A stretch of 64,000 bases of DNA from Liolophura sinensis. Taxonomy: Eukaryota > Mollusca > Polyplacophora > Chitonida > Chitonidae. Positions 11,612 to 22,964 of the stretch are shown piece by piece; positions within the stretch are counted from its first letter, which is position 1; the number at the start of each line of letters is the position of its first letter. Position numbers and translations under genes: made by a program. Below the pieces are notes generated by a model that worked only from the letters and a program-made list of their open reading frames with translations, searched no databases and was not told the DNA's origin. The stretch is from the NCBI RefSeq assembly GCF_032854445.1, contig NC_088295.1, positions 88,371,836 to 88,435,835 of the forward strand. Direction: 5' to 3'.

Positions 11612-12030
11612 TGTCATTCACATCACTTCATTCTGCTGGGATAATAAAGACCATAACGTTACGATCCACACAGATATAACCTGTGCATTCACTCGGACAG
11701 CTCCCGAACTTCGCGCATCGCCATACTCGGCTGCTCTTCCCAAAATAAGATAGTCTTCCTCACAATAGCTGCATTTAATTCTTTATGTACATTATTAAAA
11801 CCATAAATAATGTTAAGATCCCGGGACGCGTTTTCAGTCGCCATATTAATATGTCATCTACTTGGTTTCAGCCCAAAGGTTCATTAGTTCATCTTCTCAT
11901 GGATGATGCTAAGTGTGGCCGACTCGTGTCGAAAATAGTCTTCAGGCGAAGTTCAGCTTACGTTCGATGCGACGGGTACATTTGAGTTAATTGTGACGAT
12001 GTGGTCTTTATTATTCATGAGTACTAGTGA

Positions 12031-12342
12031 CTAGGTGATTTGAAGTCTGAATTGTTGTGGGATTAAAGGGAACATGTTTTCGTAGCGTAGAGCTTTGATG
12101 CGGAGAACAGCACTCTCGAAAAGACCGAGTTCCAGGTTAGTGAATGGAAGACTACAGATCTGTATTTCGCAAAGCAGTAAGTGCGAAGAACGAAGCAGAT
12201 CACAGAATGATCTAGTCTTGCGAGCATCACAGAAGATGGTGTGGATTCGTACTGAATCGGCGTGGAAAATGTTAGTCATTAGAGGTGATAAAGTGCATAA
12301 GGCCGTGTGAGAACCCGGTTCTGGCTGATCCGCTGCGGCCAA
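12031..12342 (-). other. open frame of 103 codons, also open on the opposite strand; unrecognised
   Basis: The minus frame has protein-like stretches (HADSVRIHTIFCDARKTRSF, LPFTNLELGLFESAVL). The plus strand is open over 12095-12310 as well (RLVNGRLQICISQSSK). No splice context, domain or start signal was found. Possibly the relic of a repeated element; a vaguely similar stretch (gtgaatggaaaacta) occurs near 42.53 kb. Confidence 0.25.
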
Positions 12343-12344
12343 AC

Positions 12345-13540
12345 CAATACCTCGGCTGATTTTAGCTCATCGTTCAAATGATTTTTAATTTCCATATATC
12401 GATCAAGATATCCAATACATTGCCTGGATTATAAGAAGACATTTCATTGAGAATGTGGTGAAATTTTCATAACAAAACAAACAGAGCCAGTTTTAACGTA
12501 AGTGACCTACAGTTTGTCCAGGTTCAGTAACTTGATTGCGGGAAGATTTTAATTTCGTGTAACCTTTAAAAGACGCAGCGTTTTGAACAGTTTCTAGGTC
12601 AGATTTGCTTGTGTGCCCGCTTGCTAAAATGTAGCCTGTAACTGTAGCTTGTTTAGGTTAGCTTTCGTAGATTTATATGGAAAGTTTTCTGTCACGTATA
12701 CGTAACTTGTTTAGTTGAACACTGTATGAAAAGGATCGTTATCAGGACCATAGTTTTTAAATGTACTATTGGGCTCAAAATGGAAGCGAGTTACGAGAGC
12801 CGTTTGCTGCCATGAGCTGACTTAACAAATGTGATGGTTTGACGAATTTGTTTGGTGGTAAGCACTAAAGTATATACCTAAATTAACTACAATTGCAGAT
12901 TACTTCATCTGCACACTGTGTTGAGTATGTCTCCCATCCCATCCCCATTCAATGGAATACTATGGATAAGCTCGTCAACTTCAACTAATCAAACCTCAGC
13001 TGTCTGATACACTGACAGTCTAGACTAAGGGCTCTCTCGATTGTGCATTACACATAGGTTTAGAGATCCCCTTCAAAGAAAGGAATCCCCGTAGCAAGTT
13101 GCCTTAACACCCTAGTGAGCTGGTGTTACTTTCGAGAGTTTCTTTCTTTCTTTCTTTCCCAAACACTGCCAGATTGTTTATGTGAATTAGATGAACAAGG
13201 AGTAATTCCAAAAACTCTTTTAGAAGTTAGTTTTTAAGTACTGGATTAATTGCCAGCTCGATTATATTTGGGTTAATATTACACAGTTTTGACGGAGCAG
13301 CGGCTGGGCGTGACTGGTGCTAAACAAAGCCTCGCAGTCCAGGAGAAATGATGGAAAGTTGCTGCATGAAGTGAGGTGATGGTTGACGGATTAATTTGTC
13401 TCTACCCGAGACGAGTGATTCACGCTACTCCACCAATGATGACTCCAGTGGTATACAGTTAACAGAGTGAGGTGACTTGGGACTTGATGGGAGCAATGTT
13501 ATGAGTAGAACTCAAAAAACTGGTGTGATCGACCGGCGCT
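12345..13540. other. no gene recognised
   Basis: Sequence downstream of the secreted-protein gene on its strand, so part may be its 3' UTR. A short (TTTC)n tract lies at 13139-13158. Nothing else seen. Confidence 0.5.
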
Positions 13541-13815
13541 TCAGCCCCGCTGACGGAGAAACATCTGGTACATGCGAGGCCATCGAGGACACATATCCAC
13601 AGTGGTGGAGCCGAATACCGTGGGCATTTTCTCGCGAATCTGTCGGTCCATCTCGCTCATGTAGGCTGTTGTCGTGTCGTCGCCGCACTTGCTGCCGCCT
13701 TTGATGATGCAGCCGGCGTACATACCGTAAAATATGCACGGATCGCCCATCCTCACCATGAATTTCGCCATGGTTTTCATACAGGTCTTGCTCAAGTTAA
13801 CGGCACACGCGTTGG
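13541..13815 (-). CDS. secreted protein exon 3 (C-terminal, six Cys)
   Basis: The minus-strand acceptor is acttcacag|cc just above 13815. The exon runs TNACAVNLSKTCMK, then DPCIFYGMYAGCII, SKCGDDTT and DMCPRWPRMYQMF, to TGA at 13543-13541. It completes the codon split by intron 2 (A + CC = Thr). Confidence 0.75.
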
Positions 13816-16800
13816 CTGTGAAGTAAACAGAATGAACTCATCATCAGCATTGTTCTGGCTAGTCTCAGCCTTGCATCGTGTTTGCTATTAGGCCGAAGAC
13901 AGTAAGATAACAATGGAGTCAGTATATTGACAACTCGGGGAGTCGAAACATTATCCAGGCATAATTGGGGTCTAGCGAGGAGTGAGTGAGTGAGTGCTTG
14001 AGGTTTAATGCCGTACTCAACAATTTTTCAGTCATATGATGACGAAGGAATCCTTAGGGTGTATGTGATATGCCTCTTTGTTACAGGACGGATTTCCACC
14101 GCTCTTTTATTAGGTGCTGCTTCACTGAGACGCCTTATCGAAAGTAAGTAAGCAGCCCCGCCCGAGCCATTATACTGCTACGGGTAAACCAGTCGTTGCA
14201 CTATCCCCTTCATGCTGAACGCCAAGCGAGGAAGTTACCACTTCCTCTTTTAAGGTCTTAAATGTGACTCGACGCAGGATTGACCCTGGATCTACCGCCC
14301 ATGGAAGAGGACATTCTACTAGCGGAACTATCGGAGCCGGTAGGTTATTGAAAGAAAACACAACAAATAATATATCCTTTGTTAGAGGGCAGAAAACGAC
14401 GTAAATGGCCAGTCATTTTGTTCTGACGTGCTTGATAACTATATCAATTAACTATTAATGTGGACTAAGCCATGGGATACGGCTTATTATAAAGAAGCCA
14501 GAAAGGCAGTGTCGTGCCATTTGTACCTAACGCTCATGGGGCCAAAAAGGCAAAACTGTGCTCACGCGACTTCAGCGGAAACAGGTGTGTTTTCGGGTTG
14601 TAGAAATATCTCACGCTTGATATGTTAAAACTGATAACATTTCAATTTTCTCAACATGCGCGATTTTACTGACTTTGAACTGCTATACATCCTTTTAGAA
14701 GTTCATGTTGAATAATTTATCGATGGACATACACATTTGGACTAATGTTATCTTTCCTCTTAAAAAGTAATTTCAAAACCACGTTTGGTTCTTTCGCATA
14801 CTGTTATTTGAATATCAAAGTCATTTCTTATGAAGCTACGCGACGCAAAATTCTTGGTCTGAAAGAAATATGTATAAATCATGTTTATTTCCATATTTAA
14901 TACCTATTGCCATCGATCGGCTGTTAATAACCAAGGAGGGATAACTCATCCATCGCTTACTTGCTATTAAGAGCTGATTTACTCACGACACTGGTATTAT
15001 ATGCGCATAAAACTGGAGGGCGTCGTATGTAAGTGAAATATTCTGGAATACTGTAAATAACACAGTTAAATAAGTAAATATTGCTTCCGTAAAAGTAACA
15101 TTTAAAATCCATGTGAGGTTATCATACATGTGCTCTTTTCAAAGTTATATTTTGGCTCAATTTACGTTATAACTCAGGGGCCACTTTCACAAAACTTCAT
15201 AACTCATATTTCTCTTAACTTTTTTCGTAAAAGACACTGTCTGGGTTATACTGCGATAAGGCGACGTCAGTTAGGAGAAAATGTACGAAAAACTGAGATA
15301 CGCAGTTTGTGAAAGTGACCCCAGTTTTGAAGATGGTGTGCTGAGAGGGTCTCCAGTGTCACTGTTCTTAAGATTTACGGTATGAAACAGTGTGGCGTAT
15401 AGTCCAGTTCTTAAACAGCCACATCGACACCATGGTAACCGCAATGAGTCCAGCCACACCTCCGACGAACAATGAAAGCTTAGGAATTTGGCATGTGGGA
15501 TATCTGGCCGCTAATGTTCAAGCCCTTGGACACTAAAGATTTATTATTTATTTATTTCATCGGTGGTTTATGCCGTACTTAAGAATATTTCCCGTAAATG
15601 ACTGCTCCCGGTATTGTGATGGGTGGAAACCGAGGAAACCCAAGACCATCCTCAGGTTGTACTAAAACTTAAGTTATTGTAATAACTGTTCTCTGGTATT
15701 AACTGTCGTCATTGTGTTATTGATCACACATTTCCAACATCATGAAATTCATCGGAAGAGGGGATTGTTGACTGTAAGTTTCCTTCGGGATACGACTCAA
15801 ATCTAACTGCAAGGCCATTGGTCAAGCTGAAATAGGCCATTCGTTCTGTCATTATGTAGGGAGCGGTAACTAATTAATAATGACAAAATAGGCCATTCCT
15901 TCTGTCGTTATATAGGGAGCGGTAATTGATTAATAATGTCAAAATAGGCCATCCCTTCTGTCATTATATAGGGAACGGTAACGGATTAATAATGACAAAA
16001 TAGGTCATTTAACCCCAACAACCACTTGTCAAATTAAGAGTTCGAAAAATCGTTTTATAATTGAAGCAAGTCTTTTAGCGAAAAGCAAAACGATTGTTAT
16101 GGGTTACCATTTTGTATCAGTTATTTTATCCGTTCACATATTAACATACGTATGTCCGAAGAACGTGTTAATAACCCAGTGTTATGTGCTTATACACCCG
16201 AATGATCCAGGCCGTCCCATTCTTATTACCTATGGATGAGAAGGGAAAATTTACCCTGCATAGTTTTTTTGAGGCATTTATCAATCTATGCTTCGAAACA
16301 TATATTCGTATATCAACCGTAAACCGTTGATCGTATTTACTATTTTATGCAGATTACAGCATTCCCGGAATGGGCTTAAGACTTAACGAATGATTATGGC
16401 TTAGCGTCACATCCGGTATATTTCAGCCATATCGTAGCAATCCCAGAATGGGATTGAAACCATTTGATTTTCGCCTTATTTTATGCTTTAGTGCAGGTAT
16501 TATGATTATGTGCCCTTATGTGATTGCCTTGAAGAGTTAAATTTCGTTACAATTTTAGGCCCTGTTTTGACTATTACTGGCACTGAACACTGACAATATA
16601 TAACTGTAACTTGTACCAAACAGCTGAGAGTCCACGTGTGTACGGGAAGCTAAGCTAGCAAGGTCGTTTGCTGCTTATAACTTTATAACCTCAGATCCTC
16701 AACAAATCTCGTTTGAGCAGATTTTTACGAGATTTGAGTCCATGTCGAGTACAAAACAACTTTTATAAGACTGTACGGGACTAGATCGTTTTTGACTCAT

Positions 16801-19594
16801 GGTTTTTGACTGAGTCGAGTACACAACAAAGTTTGTTTTGGTCTAGATCGCTTCATATGTATGCGCCGAGGCCGACATTTGTATAACAGCTCTCAGCCAA
16901 TATGGGCGTTCCGGGACAATAATCGCAAGACCACTTTCCCAAACCGACGTCTAGCACAAGCCACCAAAGAACTAAGAAAGTATATAAAGTATGAAATCAG
17001 GACGGAATCATACAAAGAGAATCAGTCAACAGTTTTCAATGATGTTGAAAAAGCGCTAGATTTCTTCTAGGCCAATGAGTGAAATCAATATTCAAATCGT
17101 GTACCATGCTAGTATATAAGTTGTCGATAACTGTATTTCAGATGGCCTTCGCAACTGTTCAAATACCCACTGTGACGATCTAATTCCACACGATAAATAT
17201 ACTTTCCCTATTCCGGGTTAAGCGGGAATAGACATATTCATGACGCAGAGTGCCAGAGATTCTGACCGAATACAGAATGAGTTTCCCTTTGTAATGTTTT
17301 AATGTGATTGTATGTTAAATGTGATGACAACACAGCATTTTGAGTAATTCTAGTCCAGTGACGTCTAATAAATTGCAATAAACAGCACTGCATATCACTG
17401 GTGCTAGGGGTCGTGTAAATTGCTAATATTTATACATTTACCCGAACACTTACCCGTCGCTGCTCTGGTCTTACTCTTAATGATGTACGTCTTAATTATA
17501 TCATAAGTTTGTATGTGACCTGTTCATTTGTGACTCAATGAGAAATGAGTCTGAGTCGGTAACAGAGCAATATTTATAAGCTTATATTTGTACAGGTCGT
17601 TTCTGACTCATGGATAATTGATTACAGAGTAAAATGTATAAACTCGTATTTGCTCAGATGATTGGTTACTTACTCTGGGCTTCGTCCCCACATAATCCTG
17701 TGGCCTCAGAGTACTCCTTTAGCTTGGTGAGGAAATCATCGGTAGGATCCCAGGATTCTCCCCCGCAGTCGATCTGGGCACAATCAATTAGTTCCTGGAA
17801 AATGATAAAACAGAATAAATAACTAACTAAATAAATAAATATATAAATAAACGGTATCGGCTTATGAACGTCTTGTTTCACGATAGGAAATTGTCGTCGC
17901 AATTAATAAGTAGAGCGAGTTCTGAGCAGTCTACAGGAAGCCCGCGTGACCATACAGGTGACATCATCTTCAAAGTATGATGGGTTCTTCCTTATATAAC
18001 AATCGAATGTCATTCACAGCGATGTTAAGTGACCTTCAAGATTAATGTCTACCCAAGGAAAAATTTGTGTCAAGATAGTCGGATGTTTTTTTCATACAGC
18101 CCTCGCCGCATCAAGTTGTTGCCACCCAATTCTTACAGTCATTTAAGCGCCTTTGTGGTAAGCAGTCAGAAGAAGTATCATACCGGTACCAAGCATCTGG
18201 ATCTTATGACCCGAGACTAGTAGAAAAAATCGTTCCAACATCACCGAATTAACGTAAAAGCGATATTTCAGAAATGTACAAAACAAAGCAAACCTTGATG
18301 AACCGAAAACAAAATTTTAATAACCATAGAAAATAGCCCTGGACATTTCAAAGAATTTAAGGGGCCTCCGTGGCTCAGTCGGTTAAAGCGCTAGCGCAGC
18401 GTAATGACCCAGGAGTCTCTCACCAATGCGGTCGCTGTGAGTTCAAGTCCAACTCATGCTGGCGGCCGTACGTGAGAAGGTCTTCCAGCAACCTGCGGAT
18501 GGTCGTGGGTTTCCCCCGGGCTCTGCCCGGTTTCCACCCACCATAATGCTGGCCGCCGTCGTATAAGTGAAATATTCTTGAGTACGGCGTAAAACACCAA
18601 TCAAAAAAAAAAAAAAATCAAAGAATTTAACATTAAAACTGAAATTCTGCATGTTTTTCAACCTGTTTTGATGCACCACAAACAGTGTGTTATACTGACA
18701 GATTCTGAAAGGAACAAAGTATTGTCCTTTCCAATGTTATATATTCATTCGGACCAGAAGTAGCGCTCCAAATTCCTGCGAGTGCGTTTTCCTGCGCAGT
18801 GCTTTAAGACTTGCCGTCCAAGAGTTTTTATGCTTTTCCATACAGGCTTTATTTAATATTTGCATAATTATTTTTTTAAACATTCCCGTGGGAACTGTTA
18901 GTTGGCTGTGGATATGAATTTGGAACGCTCATTCATGGTCCACATTTGGCATACCAATGTCGCATATGATGTTTTATACTTTTATTTTACATCATTTCAA
19001 CTGCATGGTGGACTTGAACCTCGAATAAGTTAATTAAAATAATAATTTAATATTCTCTACGTGTTTAACAGCCCCGGTTGAGCCACCCCCACAGCAAAAG
19101 ATGATGGACTGCCGAGCTCTGTGCAATCACATATGTATGCGATACAAATCGAGTTTTTACATCACAATGCGTTTAACGAGTAAACACTGGTTTACTTTTA
19201 AGCTTCAGGCACGTACCGGATTTCAGATCTTAACATTATGCACAGAAGATGGGCTTTGTCATTTTTGCGCGTTGGAAATCTATTTACCATTATTTAACTT
19301 TCATTCAACCTGTACATGGCGATCATACACTGGTTCTGTCAATGAAACATATGTTTCCAGCTGCTGGAAACTAAAAGAGTATGGGGGTTTTCTTATATAT
19401 CATCATCTGGAAATTACCTCAACCGATTCGCACATGGCTTGATAGTTATTGTCCTTTAGAGCAGATTTAAACCTGGCAACATTTTGACTCTCGCACTTCT
19501 GTACGTTTGGTTTCAGACATTTCCAGTGTATTGTTCCGAGGACGGAGGCAAAAAGAGCTGAGACACAGAGCAAGCACCACCAGTGATTGACCAT
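13541..19594 (-). CDS. small secreted 12-cysteine protein, 190 residues, three coding exons; family unknown
   Basis: Exons 19594-19418, 17794-17674 and 13815-13541 join in frame (phase 0, then phase 1) with canonical GT..AG introns. Residues 1 to about 20 (MVNHWWCLLCVSALFASVLG) form a signal peptide. The mature part has 12 cysteines (three, three and six per exon), consistent with six disulfides, and no membrane segment. A second ATG six codons upstream (19612) shares the frame, but 19594 sits right after a strong acceptor-like tctcttccag, so an upstream non-coding exon and a start at 19594 are preferred. I recognise no family. The Cys-rich, helix-prone layout loosely recalls uncharacterised invertebrate secreted families such as DUF19, but that is a guess. 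Confidence 0.72.
13976..14350 (-). mobile_element. tRNA-derived SINE, type B, in intron 2 of the secreted-protein gene
   Basis: On the minus strand the tRNA-like head is at the right (about 14345-14265; the B-box region reads gggtcaatcctgcgtcgagtc) and the tail ends in cactcactcactc at 13982-13994. The same family occurs at 21370-21855 and 45510-45866. Confidence 0.8.
14351..15170. other. no gene recognised
   Basis: AT-rich sequence of intron 2 of the minus-strand secreted-protein gene. No repeat or exon seen. Confidence 0.5.
15177..15322. mobile_element. MITE-like inverted-repeat element, 146 bp
   Basis: The left end GGGGCCACTTTCACAAA and right end TTTGTGAAAGTGACCCC are near-perfect inverted repeats. 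Similarity continues inward (ctcttaacttttttcgta against tacgaaaaactgagata). No coding capacity. Target duplication not clear. Confidence 0.75.
15541..15662 (-). mobile_element. degenerate SINE type A, 3' part
   Basis: It matches the type A tail on the minus strand: atttatttatttcat, then gccgtacttaagaatattt, then gggtggaaaccgaggaaaccc and gaccatcctcagg. The head is missing. Confidence 0.65.
15831..16012. repeat. 56-bp tandem repeat, just over three copies
   Basis: AATAGGCCATTCCTTCTGTC starts at 15831, 15887 and 15943, and a final partial unit starts at 15999. Units also share AGGGAGCGGTAA and ATTAATAATGACAA. It lies in intron 2 of the secreted-protein gene. Confidence 0.92.
16861..17110 (+). 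pseudogene. short protein-like segment related to 9349-9530
   Basis: An open frame to 17070 contains NNRKTTFPNRRLAQATKELR and VFNDVEKALDFF, with the same motif order as the 9.4-kb copy. It has no splice or promoter support. Likely a dispersed repeat fragment. Confidence 0.4.
17674..17794 (-). CDS. secreted protein exon 2 (three Cys)
   Basis: The acceptor is cattttccag and the donor is aga|gtaagt, both consensus. It encodes ELIDCAQIDCGGESWDPT, then FLTKLKEYSEATGLCGDE. 121 bp, entering in phase 0 and leaving in phase 1. Confidence 0.75.
18361..18616 (+). mobile_element. full-length tRNA-derived SINE type A with 13-bp target duplication
   Basis: It begins GGGGCCTCCGTGGCTCAGTC, whose TGGCTCAGTCGG is an A box, with a B box GTTCAAGTCC near 18440. 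It ends in a poly-A tract. TCAAAGAATTTAA flanks it exactly at 18348-18360 and 18617-18629. Perfect flanks suggest a recent insertion. It lies in intron 1 of the minus-strand secreted-protein gene. Confidence 0.95.
19418..19594 (-). CDS. secreted protein exon 1 (signal peptide, three mature Cys)
   Basis: 59 codons from ATG (19594-19592) to the donor gag|gtaatt. The hydrophobic leader is followed by TIHWKCLKPNVQKCES and ends YQAMCESVE. The preferred start lies immediately after a polypyrimidine-AG, implying a 5' UTR intron. Confidence 0.75.
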
Positions 19595-20203
19595 CTGGAA
19601 GAGAAAAGACATTCAGGTGAAAATGGATTCAGAGAGGACGTTATCAGACAAAGACTTAGATATATAGTCAAAATACATCAATTCCATATAGACTGATTTT
19701 GTTAACAAACGATAGATAATCGAACAAAATATGATAATATTCATTTTCCCAAATACATTTAGTTTTCATATTGTTTATTGCTCATTTCTGCCTTTGCGAT
19801 CACGTTTAGTGGGCAAGCTGGTGACCTATTATTCATTCACGACAGGAGAAAAGGCTCAGCTTGGATTCGAAACACCATAGGTTGGGAAAGAAGCCACATA
19901 ACGTTGTCATCTAATGTAGCAATTATCGCTGTGCTAAAATATTGCCGTTCTTGAATCGTTATTATATATTTTACTTCCGTTACCCTTAGGGACACTTTAG
20001 TTTCGGTTAAAGCGTTCGGGTTGCTGATGCGTTTTCTTCGGCTACCGTTATGAGAACTTTTGTTCCGTTAAACCTTTCGCGATATTAATGTTTTGTCCGT
20101 TTCGCGTTTTGAGGACAATCTTAGTTCTGTTAAGCCATTTTTGACATTTATACTTTTGTTTTGTAACCCCTTGGGAACACCTTTGTTTCGTACCACTTTC
20201 CGA

Positions 20204-20451
20204 GGGGCCTCCGTGGCCCAGGTGGTTAGAGCGCTAGCGCAGCGTAATGACCCAGGAGTCTCCCACCAATGCGGTGGCTTCCTCTCCGGCTGTACGTGGG
20301 AAGGTCTTTCAGCAACCAGCGGATGCTCGTGGCTTTCCCTCGGGGTCTGCCCGGTTTCCACCTCCAATGCTGAACGCCGTCGTATAAGTGAAATATTCTT
20401 GAGTACGGCGTAAAACATCAGTCAAATAAATAAATAATAAATAAATACGTC
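20204..20451 (+). mobile_element. full-length SINE type A with 12-bp target duplication
   Basis: Same family as 18361-18616, with an AAATAAATAAAT tail. ACCACTTTCCGA occurs on both sides (20192-20203 and 20452-20463). The open frames on both strands here are the SINE. Confidence 0.94.
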
Positions 20452-20464
20452 ACCACTTTCCGAA

Positions 20465-21365
20465 CACTTTTGTTACGTTAAACCTTTCGAGACACTAATA
20501 CTTTTGATTCGAATACGCCCTTGGAAATTATTGTTCCGTTATAGAAGAGAACACAGAATTGTCATGTTACCATGAGGAGCCACAGGGTTTCACCATGTTT
20601 TCTGTTTCGGTCTGCCGTATGAGTGAGTTATACTACTACTGCGGCATGAAAAATCCACCTACACACCATATTAATCACCTGTGTCAACTGCTAATGTGCA
20701 GACAATCCCAAATCATTAAATACTGGGCCAGTGACAACAGCACATATACAGCTCTGGTTATGCCAAACTAAGCGGCCACCGTCTCTTTTCGCTAATTACC
20801 CGTTTTTGTAATTAGACACTCGGCAATAATGTCTGGAATCAGTAACTAATTAAGCAAAGCAGCCAGCAGAGGTAACGATTACCCAAATCAGGGGCAATCG
20901 CCAAGTATTAGCCTGCCCGCGTTTGTGGGAGATTGACATAGTAGAAATGTCATTCTGTGCTCTACTATAGACACTCTTGCCATACCATCGTGTAGTTGCA
21001 GTGCTTGTAAAGCCCCATCATAATAAAGCAACAAGCAAGTTGTCATAGAAAATCAAATCTCTGCAGTGATATTACTTAGGTCTACCTGATCCAACTCCAA
21101 ACCGAGACATTACAGTCATCTAAAGTCTACCTTTGAAATGGTCGACCCTGATGGACGTAACCTCCAATCTTGAAGTCAATATCGTCGCAACTGAAAAAAA
21201 GTGAAATGTCAAACCTCGTTTTTCAATAAGCGCTAGTCTGATATGGTACATGGACATCAGGGGGCGTAATGACACAGGAATCTTCGCAAGCTATAGATGT
21301 ACATTTGGTCATCCGTCCACACAAATTTCCATACATGTGATCATAATTGATGCGTTTGTACATGC
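20465..21365. other. no gene recognised
   Basis: Unique-looking sequence. The two open frames (20559-20771 plus, 21223-21507 minus) have no splice context or recognisable motif. Confidence 0.5.
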
Positions 21366-21369
21366 ACGT

Positions 21370-21855
21370 ATATAAGTGAGTGAGTGAGTTCTTGTGGTTT
21401 AACGTCGTACTTAACAATTTTCCATTTCGTATGACAACGAATGAGTCCTTAAAGTGCATGTAATGTGCCTCCTTATAGCGGGACGGATTTGTATAGAGCT
21501 CCTTCACTGAGACAACTTACCAAAAAGCAAGTAAGCCTTTACCCGCCCGACCCATTTTACTGATACGTGTCAACCAGTCGTTACACTATCCCCCACTTGA
21601 GCGTTAAGCCCCGTCAGGCTATCCAACATCAATCAACTTGTTCACTCAGCAGCAAGTTGAATGCTGTTGAGGTAAGTTGAACGTCCCGTCCGCACTACAA
21701 ATCAGATGGGTCAACACTGTTGACGTGAGTTGAATGATGTTGAACAGTATTTTTTTGGAGTTAAGGCCTTAGGTGTGACCCAACCCAGGATTGACCCTGG
21801 ATCTACCGCCTTCCGAAGCGGACGCTCTACCAACTGTGCTATCGTTATCGGTGAT
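21370..21855 (-). mobile_element. SINE type B interrupted by another repeat
   Basis: The tail half is 21370 to about 21600 (gagtgagtgagttcttgtgg at the left). The tRNA-like head is about 21757-21855, with rc B box gattgaccctgg and rc A box accaactgtgctatcg. About 155 bp of unrelated sequence beginning TTAAGCCCCGTC separates them, exactly where other copies are continuous. Confidence 0.8.
21604..21757. mobile_element. short repeat inserted in SINE B
   Basis: It begins TTAAGCCCCGTCAGGCTATC and is followed by a second GTTAAG at the right junction, suggesting a TTAA target. The interior is rich in CAAGTTGA / GTTGAA motifs, as in the copy at 21924-22174. Confidence 0.55.
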
Positions 21856-21923
21856 GTAGTATGAAGCAAATAATAATTCGTAGTGTCCAAAATGATTTAG
21901 ACCCAGCTTTGTACACGTGTCTT

Positions 21924-22174
21924 AAGCCCCGTCCAGACTATCCAACATCACTCAACTTTTGTTGACTCAACAAGAGTCAACTTAAAGTTCAGGCAAGAAG
22001 TTGAACCGTCTTGAGTAGTCTGGACGGGTACTTCAACTTCGTTCAACAACACTCAGCACAATTCAACATTGTTGAATCGGAAATGTGCATGTGTATTTTT
22101 TGTCAACAAGTTGAGTCAAGTTGAGTGAAAGTAGCCATTCAGAGGGTGTGTAGAAATAACGTGACCGCCTTAAG
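21924..22174. mobile_element. second copy of the TTAAGCCCCGTC repeat
   Basis: It shares the start TTAAGCCCCGTCCAGACTAT and the CAACATCACTCAACTT phrase with 21604-21757. It contains an internal inverted pair CGTCCAGACTA / TAGTCTGGACG and ends near a TTAA at 22171-22174. Boundaries are approximate and no good terminal inverted repeats are seen. Confidence 0.5.
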
Positions 22175-22439
22175 TTCTGAATTTATACCATTATGGAAGC
22201 AAGAACGACAAAGACGTCAAAACAAGTCCGAAAAATCTGTAGTGCACATGTTGGGAAAAATCTGAAAGACGCCTTGAAGATCATATTACTTTGACGGTAT
22301 TTATACACTTTAGAGACTGAAATGGATAAACAGCGGTACCGATAAGCTGTTAGCCTTTCGGATAAACTCAATTTGACATATACGGTTCAACAGTCATTGT
22401 TAACAAACCTTAACAGACGTTTAATGCTTCAAACAAACC

Positions 22440-22815
22440 ACAGCTTTCACCATCGCCCCAACCGGAGACGTCACCACTGACGCCTACCGTAGATATCACC
22501 ATCAACCCTGAAGTTATCACCATCGACGCTTACCGCAGATATCATCATCGATCCCTACCCGAGACATCACCATCGACCCCCAACGGGAATATCACCATCA
22601 ACGCCCTATAGCAGATATCATCAACGACACCTACAGCAGATATCGCCATCGACACATATGGCAGCTATCATCATCGACACCTATAGCAGATGTCACCATC
22701 GAAACATATCGCTGCTATCACCATCAACGCCTACAGCAGATATGACCAGTGACTCCCACTGGAGATTTCACCATCGATCCCCTGCGGCAGTTATGACCAT
22801 CGACCTCGTCGCAGA
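22440..22815. repeat. degenerate 30-33-bp tandem repeat
   Basis: Repeated phrase of the form GCAGATATCACCATCGACACCTA, about a dozen copies with much substitution. Confidence 0.8.
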
Positions 22816-22964
22816 TCCTTAACCGAACCTCACAGACAGACGGCTTTGGTTACATATATTGGTAATATGTACCAAATGGTGTAATATTTCTTAGAGATAT
22901 ATACCAACATGATGGCAAAGACAAAGACAAGCTATTCTGGAGTAGAAAATCCTAATAACGTTTG

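Noticed and set aside
18361..18450. tRNA gene
   Set aside because: A and B boxes are present, but the segment is the head of a SINE with body, tail and target duplication, and it does not fold as a full cloverleaf.
20068..20418. 116-codon minus and 106-codon plus open frames
   Set aside because: Both lie within a full-length SINE and its flank; the same frames occur in other copies of the SINE.
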